This document shows, piece after piece, positions 50,719 through 59,284 of a DNA stretch of 64,000 bases (positions are counted from its first letter, which is position 1; each line of letters opens with the position of its first letter). The stretch is from the NCBI GenBank assembly GCA_965203685.1, contig OZ241908.1:2790001-2854000 (forward strand), written 5' to 3'. Below the pieces are notes generated by a model. The model was given only the letters and a program-made list of their open reading frames with translations. It made no database searches and was not told the origin of the DNA. The stretch comes from VXYL01 sp965203685 (GTDB lineage: Bacteria > Pseudomonadota > Gammaproteobacteria > Pseudomonadales > Azotimanducaceae). Both the position numbers and the translations under genes were made by a program.

Positions 50719-50739
50719 GTAAAACGCTAGTCTCGCCCC

Positions 50740-52140
50740 ATGCACCGCCATCAATCCGCGTCCCTCCGCGATTGGCTGGGCCGACCGGCACGCAAGCCGC
50801 TGGTCATCCGCGGTGCCCGTCAAGTCGGCAAGTCGACCTTGGTCGACCTGTTCGCTGCGGATACCGGTCGCGACCTGATCACGGTGAATCTCGAACGGCA
50901 ACCGGAGCTTGAGGCGACCTTCGCAACCAACGATCCTGCAGCGACCCTCAATCTGATCACCGCGATCACCAACCAGAGGTTCGGCCCAAAGAGCATCCTG
51001 TTCCTTGACGAGATCCAAGCGGCACCCAAGGCGTTGCCGGCGCTGCGCTACTTCCTGGAGGACCGCCCAGACCTGCCGGTGATCGCGGCCGGCTCGTTGT
51101 TGGAGTTCCTGTTGTCGGACCACGCGTTCAGCATGCCAGTGGGACGCATCGAGTATCTGAACATGGGCCCGATGACGTTCACAGAATTCCTGACCGCTAC
51201 CGGCCGAGATGCGCTCGCGGAAGCGGTCAACGGGTTCGAGTGGCTGGACGACCAGGACAAGCCACCGTCCTTCCACCAACTAGTCCACGAAAGGCTGATG
51301 GACGCATTGCGCGAGTACCAGTTCGTCGGTGGCATGCCGGAGGCCGTCCGCGTCTACGCGGAGTCCCGGGATCTCAAAGCCGTCAGCTCCGTCCATGCGA
51401 GCATCGTCGACACCTACCGCGACGACTTCCCGAAGTATGCAAGCCGCCGAGACCTCACCCGGATGCTCCGCGTCTTCAACTTCGCCGCGCACCACCCCGG
51501 TCGTAAGGTCAAGTACAGCAACATCTCGCCCGACGACAAGAGCGGCACCATCCGCACCGATATCGACCTCCTGTCCATGGCCCGGGTCGTGGACAAGGTG
51601 ATCCACAGCCAATGCGCCGGCCTGCCGCTGCAAGCCCACCTTCGTGAAAAGGTGTTCAAGCTGGTGTTCCTCGACATCGGTTTAATGAACGCCATCAGTG
51701 GCTTGGGCTGGGACACCATCCAAGCCCAGCACGATTCGGCACTTGTGAACGCTGGCCCAGGTGGCGCGCAGTTCGTTGGCCAACACCTGCAATACCTGTA
51801 CGCAGACCGACCCAATCGCCAGCTCACCTACTGGCTTCGCGAGGGCCGCGCCAACAACGCCGAAGTGGACTACGTCGCGGATTTCGCCGGCCACGTCGTG
51901 CCCATCGAGGTGAAAACCAGTCGCCCAGGCACGTTGAAGTCCCTGCATCAGTTCGTCGCGGAAAAGCGCGTGCCGATGGCGGTCCGATTCCACGCCGAAC
52001 AGCCGGACATGCAGACGATCGTCAGCCAAGCAGGCGGCAAAACGGGCATGCGACCGGTCCGCTACCGACTGCTGTCGCTCCCGCTGTACCTAGTCGAACG
52101 CTTGCCGCATTGCGTGCGTGGCCTAGCGGCGCATCTGTAG
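50740..52140 (+). CDS. AAA+ ATPase with DUF4143 domain
   Basis: A 466-residue ATPase. Walker A is GARQVGKST (25-33), Walker B is around FLDEIQAAPKALPALRYF, and the sensor stretch is AAGSLLEFLL. The C-terminal DUF4143 nuclease-like domain contains EVDYVADFAGHVVPIEVKTS, which keeps the D...ExK pattern of PD-(D/E)XK enzymes. The genes are widespread, patchily distributed and often mobile, with unclear function (stress or phage-related roles have been suggested). It is flanked upstream by a striking inverted repeat. Confidence 0.92.
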   Translation: MHRHQSASLRDWLGRPARKPLVIRGARQVGKSTLVDLFAADTGRDLITVNLERQPELEATFATNDPAATLNLITAITNQRFGPKSILFLDEIQAAPKALPALRYFLEDRPDLPVIAAGSLLEFLLSDHAFSMPVGRIEYLNMGPMTFTEFLTATGRDALAEAVNGFEWLDDQDKPPSFHQLVHERLMDALREYQFVGGMPEAVRVYAESRDLKAVSSVHASIVDTYRDDFPKYASRRDLTRMLRVFNFAAHHPGRKVKYSNISPDDKSGTIRTDIDLLSMARVVDKVIHSQCAGLPLQAHLREKVFKLVFLDIGLMNAISGLGWDTIQAQHDSALVNAGPGGAQFVGQHLQYLYADRPNRQLTYWLREGRANNAEVDYVADFAGHVVPIEVKTSRPGTLKSLHQFVAEKRVPMAVRFHAEQPDMQTIVSQAGGKTGMRPVRYRLLSLPLYLVERLPHCVRGLAAHL

Positions 52141-52189
52141 ACTCGCGACACGCCTCTTAAGGCAACACCGTGCAGCACCCCCCGTCGCG

Positions 52190-54796
52190 TCACAGTCGTG
52201 GGTCGACGGGTTCCGACTCCAAGGCTAGAACGCCGAAGACACACTCGTGGACGCGCCTTAAAGGCTCGCGCTCAACGAAGCGCGCCAGGGCTTCCAGGCC
52301 AAGCGCGAACTCGCGCCGCGCCAAGGAACGCTTGGCCCCCAAGCTGCGTTGCCTGAGGCGTCCCAAGTGCTCCTCCGTCGTGTATTCCGGCCCGTAGATG
52401 ATCCGCAGGTACTCCCGGCCGCGGCACTTCACGGCTGGCTGCACGAGTCCTCTGTCCCCAGCCGTCACGAACTGCCACGGCTTGACCACCATGCCTTCGC
52501 CCCCGTTGGCGGTCAGTTCTTCCCACCAAGCCACGGCGGCAGCGCAGCTCGATTCGTCCGACAGTTCAACGGTTCGATGGGCGGTAGGGACGCACACCGC
52601 GTCGTCGGCACAGAGCTTCGCAAGCTCCGCCATGTGCCAGCCGTGGTCCTTGTCGACGTGGACCGCGCTCTCCGTCGCCAGCAGGTGAAATGGCGCCAGC
52701 TTCAGATCGTCGACCGAACTCACCGGCCAGTTGTAGTGGGCGAAGGCCCGTGCGTAGTCGCGGGCCATGCCAGAGCGCGCCTGGAATCGCGCCAGCAGTG
52801 CACCGCTGTCCAATCCTCGCGCGGTGGCGACCTCAAGGGCTGCCGTGGCGGCGGCCAAGCCCATCGACGCCGCGTCGGCGACCGGTTGGTAGTGCGACTT
52901 GACGAGGTCGTCGGCCTTCGCCGACCACGGCATCAGTTCGCAGTCGAGGCAGAACCAGTCGGTCTTGAATCGACCCCAGAGGTCGCACCGGCCGGCGGCA
53001 TCGCGCAGACGCGCAAGGAGTTCCGACTCGAACCCGGCCTGGGCTCGCCCGGCGAAGAACGCCCTACCCGTCCGCGTATAGATGACTCCCGCGTCGTCTC
53101 CCTCCACCCCGAAACGACTGGCCGCAGCGTCCCCATCGCGACAGACTACCGCTACCGCACGCGAACCCATGTGCTTTTCTTCGCAGATGGCCGCGGTAAC
53201 GCCGTTGGTGCGAAAATACTGGAACGCTTCGGCGGGATGCTCGAGCAGACCGTCGCGATCGCTCGTCGCGCATGGCGACATCGTCGGCGGCAGGTAGATG
53301 AGCCATCGCGGGTCGACGGCGAAGCGGCTCATCACCTCCAGCGCGGCGGCAGCATTCTCCGCCCGCACCGTGATGTTGCGCTGCCACCGCGTCTCCAGGA
53401 TTCGCTTGCCGCGGACGTCGTCAATGTCCAGGACACCGGCATCCGGACGGTCCACGCGATCGTCGCCCGGCTTCGGCCCGACCGGCTCGTAGTAGGTCCG
53501 CGCAGCGGGAACCGACACAAGCTCCCGTTCCGGGTAGCGCAAGGCCGTTAGGCGACCGCCGAAGACGCAGCCCGTGTCGATGCAGATCGTCCGGTTGACC
53601 CACGCCGCGTTGGTCACGGGCGTATGGCCGTAGACGACCGCCGTATCGCCGCGGTAGTCGGCGGCCCAGTCGTAGCGTACCGGGAAGCCGAACTCGTCGG
53701 TCTCGCCCGTCGTCTCGCCGTAAAGGGCGAACTCGCGCACGGCACCTGACGACCGATTCATCAGGTCCGCCCTCATCCCGGCGTGTGCTACGGCGAGCTT
53801 CCCGCCATCGAGGACATAGTGGCTGATAAGCCCGTCGATGAAGGCCGCCACACGCTCGCGGAATGCAGCGGACTGCGTCTCCATCTGGGCCACGGTCGCG
53901 TCTAGGCCGTGCGTCACCTGGACGTTCCGGCCGCGCAGTTTGCGCAGCAACTTCGCCTCGTGGTTGCCGAGGACGCAGAGGGCCGCACCCTGGTCGACGG
54001 CGTCCATCGCCAGGCGCAGGCAGTCGACGATTCGTGGGCCACGATCGACTAGGTCGCCGAGAAAGACGACTCGACGGCCGTCAGGATGCGAGATGTCGTA
54101 GCCCTCGCCGTTCTCCCGGACGAGATATCCAAGCTCGCCCAGCAAGCCGACAAGCTCATCGAAACATCCGTGCAGGTCGCCGATGATGTCGAAGGGACCC
54201 GCATCGCCGCGCCGGTCGGTCCAGAGCGGCTGGCGTACGACGACCGCCGCATCCGCCTCCTCCTCGGATTGGAACCGGTAGCGGTAGCGGAAGCCCTCCC
54301 GCCCGAGCCGCTTGATCGAACGTCGCAGCGACCGGACGTGGTTGCGCACCACGTGCGGGCCAAAGTCGCGGTCGGGACGCTCGGCATTGCGCGCGTGGCA
54401 CACCCGTTCGGGAAGATCGAAGACGATGGCCACGGCCAAGGCGTGGTATTCGCGGGCCAGGCGCACAAGGCGCGCACGATCCTCCGGGCGGACGCTGGTG
54501 GCATCGATCACGGTCAGTCGCCTCGCGGCCAGCCGTTTTCGGGCGATGAATTCCAGTACTTCGAAGGCGTCCCTGGTGGCCGCTTGATCAGTAGGATCGT
54601 CGCTCACCAGGCCACGGCAGGTGTCGGACGAGATCACTTCCGTGGCCGCGAAATGCTTGCGCGCGAAGGTGGACTTGCCGGAGCCCGAGGCACCGACAAG
54701 TACCACCAGGCAGTAGTCGGGAATCTCTATTTCGCGTGACCGCGGTTCAGTGTCGCCGTTAGGTTGCATCTCTCTGGCCGTTAGCCGTCCTTGCAT
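52190..54796 (-). CDS. pnkp: Polynucleotide kinase-phosphatase-ligase Pnkp
   Basis: An 868-residue bacterial RNA-repair enzyme. Residues 35-43 (GASGSGKST) mark the 5' kinase. The calcineurin-like phosphatase starts at GDLHG (206-210), continues GDLVDRGP and GNHE, and the adenylyltransferase carries Lys541 in EEKHMGSRA. Length matches the Clostridium thermocellum enzyme (about 870). It heals and prepares cleaved RNA ends and, with Hen1, seals them with a 2'-O-methyl mark. Start codons at 54796 and 54769 are both possible. It follows hen1 by 21 bases. Confidence 0.95.
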   Translation of the reverse strand: MQGRLTAREMQPNGDTEPRSREIEIPDYCLVVLVGASGSGKSTFARKHFAATEVISSDTCRGLVSDDPTDQAATRDAFEVLEFIARKRLAARRLTVIDATSVRPEDRARLVRLAREYHALAVAIVFDLPERVCHARNAERPDRDFGPHVVRNHVRSLRRSIKRLGREGFRYRYRFQSEEEADAAVVVRQPLWTDRRGDAGPFDIIGDLHGCFDELVGLLGELGYLVRENGEGYDISHPDGRRVVFLGDLVDRGPRIVDCLRLAMDAVDQGAALCVLGNHEAKLLRKLRGRNVQVTHGLDATVAQMETQSAAFRERVAAFIDGLISHYVLDGGKLAVAHAGMRADLMNRSSGAVREFALYGETTGETDEFGFPVRYDWAADYRGDTAVVYGHTPVTNAAWVNRTICIDTGCVFGGRLTALRYPERELVSVPAARTYYEPVGPKPGDDRVDRPDAGVLDIDDVRGKRILETRWQRNITVRAENAAAALEVMSRFAVDPRWLIYLPPTMSPCATSDRDGLLEHPAEAFQYFRTNGVTAAICEEKHMGSRAVAVVCRDGDAAASRFGVEGDDAGVIYTRTGRAFFAGRAQAGFESELLARLRDAAGRCDLWGRFKTDWFCLDCELMPWSAKADDLVKSHYQPVADAASMGLAAATAALEVATARGLDSGALLARFQARSGMARDYARAFAHYNWPVSSVDDLKLAPFHLLATESAVHVDKDHGWHMAELAKLCADDAVCVPTAHRTVELSDESSCAAAVAWWEELTANGGEGMVVKPWQFVTAGDRGLVQPAVKCRGREYLRIIYGPEYTTEEHLGRLRQRSLGAKRSLARREFALGLEALARFVEREPLRRVHECVFGVLALESEPVDPRL

Positions 54797-54817
54797 CTTG
54801 CGTAGGGCGTCGCGCCG

Positions 54818-56167
54818 CTAGTCGCATCGCTCGAAGATCCCCATCTGCGTGGGCGGTCCGAGGTTCGGGTCGACATCGCCCACCGCCTCGAAGCGCACAC
54901 GGTAGCCGTGCGTCGTGGCCACCTGCTCGGACCAAGCCGTGAACTCGGCACGCGTCCACTCGAAGCGGTGGTCGGGATGGCGCAAGCCGCCTTCCGGGAT
55001 GTCCGGAAAGCTCGCGTTGTATTCGCGGTTCGGCGTCGTCACGACCACCGTCCCCGGACGAGCGAACTCGAACAGCACGCGCTCGAAGGCTGGCAGCCGG
55101 TCTGGCTCCAAGTGCTCGACGACCTCGACGACCGCCGCGGCGTCGTAACCGGCCAACCGGGCATCGCGATAGGTCATCGCGCCGTGCAGCAGCGTGACAC
55201 GCTGTCGCTGCCGGTCCGGCAGCCGGTCGAGGCGCAGCCGCCGCTCCGCGTTCTTGAGAGCAGCGGTTGAGGCATCGACGCCGACGATTTCGCGGAACTG
55301 CTTACCGTCGAGCAGTGCCTTGAGGAGGCGGCCCTCACCGCAACCCAGGTCCAGCACGCGGGCCGCGCCGCTGGCTTCGAGCGCAGGCACAACCGCCGCC
55401 AGTCGGACCTCGTTGAGTGGCGCGTCGGGGCTAACGCCATCCTTGGGTTCGCCATCCGGCACGACCTCGTCCATCGACAGCCGGGTGATCGCGGCGTCGG
55501 CAAGCCCGCGTTGGTGCTTCAGATAGCGGCGCACGATGAAGTCGCGTTGGGGATGCGCTTCCAGCCAGCCCTTGCCGCGCGCAATCAGCTTGTCGACCTC
55601 GTCATCACCCACCCAGTAGTGCTTGCGGTTGTCCAGCACGGGGACCAGCACGTAGAGATGCGTGAGGAGTTCGTGGAGTGGGGTCCGAGCGGTCAACGTG
55701 ACGTCACGGTAGCGGCCTGCGTCGCTAGCCGTGTCCATCGGTCGGACCGTCACGTCGTAGCCGAGCGGCTCGAACAGCCCGCGCACGCTCGCCTCGTTGC
55801 TACACGGCAACGCTGCAACCGTTGCCGTGAGAGGCAACGCCTCGCTCACAAGGGCGGGCCTCTCGGTGCTGCGTCCGCCCAGCGCGCTGCCGAAAACGCG
55901 CGCGATGGCAACGCTCAGGAACGACGAAGCGACATAGGGCCGGTCGTTGACATAGTCGGTCAACAGGGCGCCGCGTCCCCGCACCAGGGCGATCGGGTCC
56001 ACGTCCAGCAACAGTGCTGCCGTGCAGCGGTCTTCGGTGGCCTCGGGGTAGAACACGTGCGCCTTCCCGAAGGCGAGGTCGAAGGTCTGGACGCGCGCGG
56101 GGTTCTTGTGGAGCAGGTAGCCCAAGTCCGTGGCCGGACGATGGGTGGTCGTCAGCGTCAGCAGCAT
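54818..56167 (-). CDS. hen1: RNA 3'-terminal 2'-O-methyltransferase Hen1
   Basis: A 449-residue bacterial Hen1. The N-terminal module begins MLLTLTTTHRPATDLGYLLHKNP, typical of the Pnkp-stimulating domain. The methyltransferase follows (VLDLGCGEGRLLKALLDGKQ), with metal ligands in AVVEVVEHLEPDRLPAFERV and HPDHRFEWTRAEF. It methylates the 2'-OH at the damaged RNA 3' end before ligation. The ATG at 56167 is chosen on homology; the frame is open to 56500. The PhyH gene ends 13 bases upstream, so they may be cotranscribed. Confidence 0.95.
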   Translation of the reverse strand: MLLTLTTTHRPATDLGYLLHKNPARVQTFDLAFGKAHVFYPEATEDRCTAALLLDVDPIALVRGRGALLTDYVNDRPYVASSFLSVAIARVFGSALGGRSTERPALVSEALPLTATVAALPCSNEASVRGLFEPLGYDVTVRPMDTASDAGRYRDVTLTARTPLHELLTHLYVLVPVLDNRKHYWVGDDEVDKLIARGKGWLEAHPQRDFIVRRYLKHQRGLADAAITRLSMDEVVPDGEPKDGVSPDAPLNEVRLAAVVPALEASGAARVLDLGCGEGRLLKALLDGKQFREIVGVDASTAALKNAERRLRLDRLPDRQRQRVTLLHGAMTYRDARLAGYDAAAVVEVVEHLEPDRLPAFERVLFEFARPGTVVVTTPNREYNASFPDIPEGGLRHPDHRFEWTRAEFTAWSEQVATTHGYRVRFEAVGDVDPNLGPPTQMGIFERCD

Positions 56168-56180
56168 GGGTCGAGTTCGT

Positions 56181-57146
56181 CTAGGTGCCGAGCGACCAGT
56201 GCCGCCACATGTCGTCGTCGGCCAAGGCGTCGTCGCGGAAGAGCCTAGTGTCCTTGAACCACTCGTACTGGCCAACTTCCCTGTGTTCGTCCGCATCGAG
56301 GGTCTCGAAATCGCGCGTGAAATCCGCGAATACGGCCCAGCGGACGTCGTCGCCCGTGTGAATGCCACTCGAGTGCACCGTTCGGCCGTGCCAGAAGATG
56401 ACGTCGCCCGCCTCGCCCACGAGTTCGACCGGCTGGATCTCGTCCACGACGCGCTTGAGCGCATCGCGGAAATCGGGTTGCGGCGACCAGTTGGCGGCAT
56501 AGCGATGGGCGCGGAACATCACCTGGTGGCTACCGGGATAAACGGTGAAGCCACCGTTGCGCGGCCTGACATCGCTCAAGTAGGCACAGGCGTTCAATTG
56601 CTGGCAAACCCGATCCGTATGGGGGCCGAGTGCCGTGGCGTTGCGCCTCGCCAGGCCTCGTTCGTCGTCCGGGATCGTCGTCGGGAAGAGTGCGTAGACC
56701 CCCCGTGTGCGCTCGCTGGGACGCAAATCCCCGAGTAGCGCCGTCGCGATCGCGCGCACGTCGCGGTTGTTCGGCAGCAGGTCGACAAGGCAATCGGCGC
56801 TCCCGAAATCGTGCAGCTTCACGGTCGCGCCACCGTGGTAGATCCGTTGGCGGCCTTGGTACGGCCCGGCCTCGTCGGGCTTCTTGAGCGGCCCCCATGC
56901 TGGATCCCGCCAGGTCGAGGGGTCGCTCTTCGTGAGCGTCCGTGCGTCGGCGTCCATCGGCACGTGTTCCAGCAGGTGCGCCCACGCACGGTCCAAGGTT
57001 TCCTCGACAGCCTTGCGGGCAAGCAGGCGCCGCTTGATCAAGAAGCCGTTGCTCACGAAAAACTCGGTCTCGCGGCGCGACACGATCTCGCCGTCTTCGG
57101 CGAGATCCGGCATCTCGAAGACCTTGCTCGGCTTGAGGCGTGCCAT
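56181..57146 (-). CDS. Phytanoyl-CoA dioxygenase (PhyH) family protein
   Basis: A 321-residue Fe(II)/2OG oxygenase. GPHTDRVCQQLNACAYLSDV holds the His-x-Asp ligands; GDVIFWHGRTVHSSGIHTGDDVRWAVF holds the distal histidine and the 2OG arginine. FVSNGFLIKRRLL marks the fold start. Neighbourhood: hen1 begins 13 bases downstream, so the two may share a message although no functional link is known. It is divergent from the ADP-ribosylglycohydrolase-family gene across 50 bases. Substrate unknown. Confidence 0.85.
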   Translation of the reverse strand: MARLKPSKVFEMPDLAEDGEIVSRRETEFFVSNGFLIKRRLLARKAVEETLDRAWAHLLEHVPMDADARTLTKSDPSTWRDPAWGPLKKPDEAGPYQGRQRIYHGGATVKLHDFGSADCLVDLLPNNRDVRAIATALLGDLRPSERTRGVYALFPTTIPDDERGLARRNATALGPHTDRVCQQLNACAYLSDVRPRNGGFTVYPGSHQVMFRAHRYAANWSPQPDFRDALKRVVDEIQPVELVGEAGDVIFWHGRTVHSSGIHTGDDVRWAVFADFTRDFETLDADEHREVGQYEWFKDTRLFRDDALADDDMWRHWSLGT

Positions 57147-57196
57147 GTCCGATCCTTCTTACCCGGCGGGCGATACTATAGGGCGAACAGCCCGTA

Positions 57197-59284
57197 ATGG
57201 AGATGCCCGTGCCAGCCACCCTACCCGCCGACTACGAGGAGCGCGTCTACGCCGGCGTCCTCGGCAAGATCATCGGCGTCTACCTCGGCCGTCCCTTCGA
57301 GGGCTGGCCCAATGAACGCATCGAAGAGCGCCTCGGAGAAATCGACTACTACGTCCACGACAAGCTCGACGTACCGTTGATCGTCACCGACGACGACATC
57401 AGCGGGACGTTCACCTTCATCCGGGCACTCGAAGACTACAACTGCGATCCCCAACTGACCCCGAAGCAGATCGGGCAGACCTGGCTCAACTACCTGATCG
57501 AGAACCGCACGATCCTGTGGTGGGGCGGATTGGGCAACTCGACCGAGCACACGGCCTACATGCGCCTGTCGTCGGGCATCGACGCCCCGGCGAGCGGCTC
57601 CATCGCGGTCAACGGGAAGGTGGTGGCCGAGCAGATCGGCGCGCAAATCTTCATCGACGGCTGGGCCATGGTGTCCCCGGGCGATCCCGAGCAGGCGGCC
57701 GACCTCGCCCGCCGGGCCGCCAGCGTCTCCCACGACGGCGAAGCCGTTTACGGCGCACAGGTCCTTGCCGCCATGGAAGCCGCCGCGTTCGAGGAGTCCG
57801 ACACCAACAAGCTCATCGACATCGGCGTCAGCCAGATTCCCAAGGACAGCGTCCTGTACCGGATGATCGGCGACATCCGGGGCTGGCACGCGCAGCACGG
57901 CGACGACTGGCGCGCCACGTTCGCCGAGATCAAGGCCAACTACGGCTACGACAAGTACGGCGGCAACTGCCACATGGTGCCCAACCACGGGCTGATCATC
58001 CACGGCTTGCTGCACGGCAACGACGACTTCCAGCGCGCCTTGATGATCGTCAACACCTCGGGTTGGGACACGGACTGCAACTCCGGCAACCTCGGTTGCC
58101 TGCTCGGCATCCAGCATGGGCTCGGGGGGATCGACGCCGGGCCGGACTGGCGTGGCCCCGTGTCCGACATCTGCTACCTGCCCAGTGCCGACAGCGGCGG
58201 CGGGGTGAGCGATGCAGTCACCCAGGCTACCAGGATCAGCCGCATGGGCCGCACGCTCAACGGTTCGACGTTCGAACCGCCCAAGGGCGGTGCCCGCTAC
58301 CACTTCGCCTACCCCGGCGCCGTGCAAGGATTCACCGGCCACGAATGTGCCGTGGAGAACCGCGAAGGCAAGAACCTGGCCATCCGCTTCGACCTGCTCG
58401 AGCCGGGCACGACGGCCCGCGCCACCACGTCGACGTTCGTCGACTCGTTGGACACGGCGCGCTACTTCGAGCGGCGGGGCTACGGTCTGATGGCCAGTCC
58501 GTCGCTCAGCCCGGGGCAGACCGTCAGTGCAGACGTGGAACTCGCCAAGACCACCGACGACGCGGTTGGCGTCGCCATCTGCATTCGCGTCTTCAACGCG
58601 GACGACGAGTTGCAGACACTCCGGAGTCCGACGACGACCCTCGAGCCCGGCGGGAAGGCCGGGTTGAGTTGGACCGTCCCGGATGTCGGCGGCTACCCGG
58701 TCGCCGCCGTCGGCGTCTCGATCGTCTCCGCGCCTGCGGGAGGCACGTTGTACCTAGACCGCCTTGACTGGCAGGGCACTCCGGACGTCACGCTGTCGCG
58801 CCTGCCCGGCACAATGTGGCACCGAGCCTGGGTCAACGGCGTCGACCAGTACCTGCCGCGTTGGGGCGAGTCGTTCCGACTGGTGCACAACCGCGGTACG
58901 GGACTCCTGCTCCACGGCAGCCGTGACTGGCAGGACTACCGAGTCAGCGCCGACATCACGCCGCATCTGGTCCGTCGCGTCGGCATTGCCGCGCGCGTGC
59001 AAGGCATGCGGCGGTATTACGCCTTAGTCCTGACCGACGGCGGCAAGGCGCAGTTGGTGCGCGAACTCGACGGCACGACGGTCCTGGCCGAGACCGACCA
59101 GCCGCTCGAGTTGTACCGAACCTACCAGTTCGAGATCGCAGCACAGGGGTCGACGATCACGGGCAGCATCGACGGTACAGCCGTGCTTACGGCAGAGGAT
59201 GCCAGCCTCGCCGAAGGCGGCATTGCGCTCCTGATCGACGAAGGGCGTACAGCGACGCAGTCGGTGCGGATCAGCGCGCCATGA
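57197..59284 (+). CDS. ADP-ribosylglycohydrolase-family protein with C-terminal beta-sandwich
   Basis: A 695-residue protein. Residues 1-360 match the ADP-ribosylglycohydrolase family: GVLGKIIGVYLGRPFEGW, the metal motif TDDDISGTFTFIRALED and NTSGWDTDCNSGNLGCLLGI with a second metal-binding set. The remaining half (FAYPGAVQGFTGHECAVENR onward) looks like carbohydrate-binding or laminin-G-like beta modules (FRLVHNRGTGLLLHGSRDWQDYRVSADIT). No signal peptide is seen. Such long forms may hydrolyse glycosides or nucleoside derivatives, not protein ADP-ribose. It is coupled by ATGA to the SEC-C-like gene. Confidence 0.86.
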   Translation: MEMPVPATLPADYEERVYAGVLGKIIGVYLGRPFEGWPNERIEERLGEIDYYVHDKLDVPLIVTDDDISGTFTFIRALEDYNCDPQLTPKQIGQTWLNYLIENRTILWWGGLGNSTEHTAYMRLSSGIDAPASGSIAVNGKVVAEQIGAQIFIDGWAMVSPGDPEQAADLARRAASVSHDGEAVYGAQVLAAMEAAAFEESDTNKLIDIGVSQIPKDSVLYRMIGDIRGWHAQHGDDWRATFAEIKANYGYDKYGGNCHMVPNHGLIIHGLLHGNDDFQRALMIVNTSGWDTDCNSGNLGCLLGIQHGLGGIDAGPDWRGPVSDICYLPSADSGGGVSDAVTQATRISRMGRTLNGSTFEPPKGGARYHFAYPGAVQGFTGHECAVENREGKNLAIRFDLLEPGTTARATTSTFVDSLDTARYFERRGYGLMASPSLSPGQTVSADVELAKTTDDAVGVAICIRVFNADDELQTLRSPTTTLEPGGKAGLSWTVPDVGGYPVAAVGVSIVSAPAGGTLYLDRLDWQGTPDVTLSRLPGTMWHRAWVNGVDQYLPRWGESFRLVHNRGTGLLLHGSRDWQDYRVSADITPHLVRRVGIAARVQGMRRYYALVLTDGGKAQLVRELDGTTVLAETDQPLELYRTYQFEIAAQGSTITGSIDGTAVLTAEDASLAEGGIALLIDEGRTATQSVRISAP

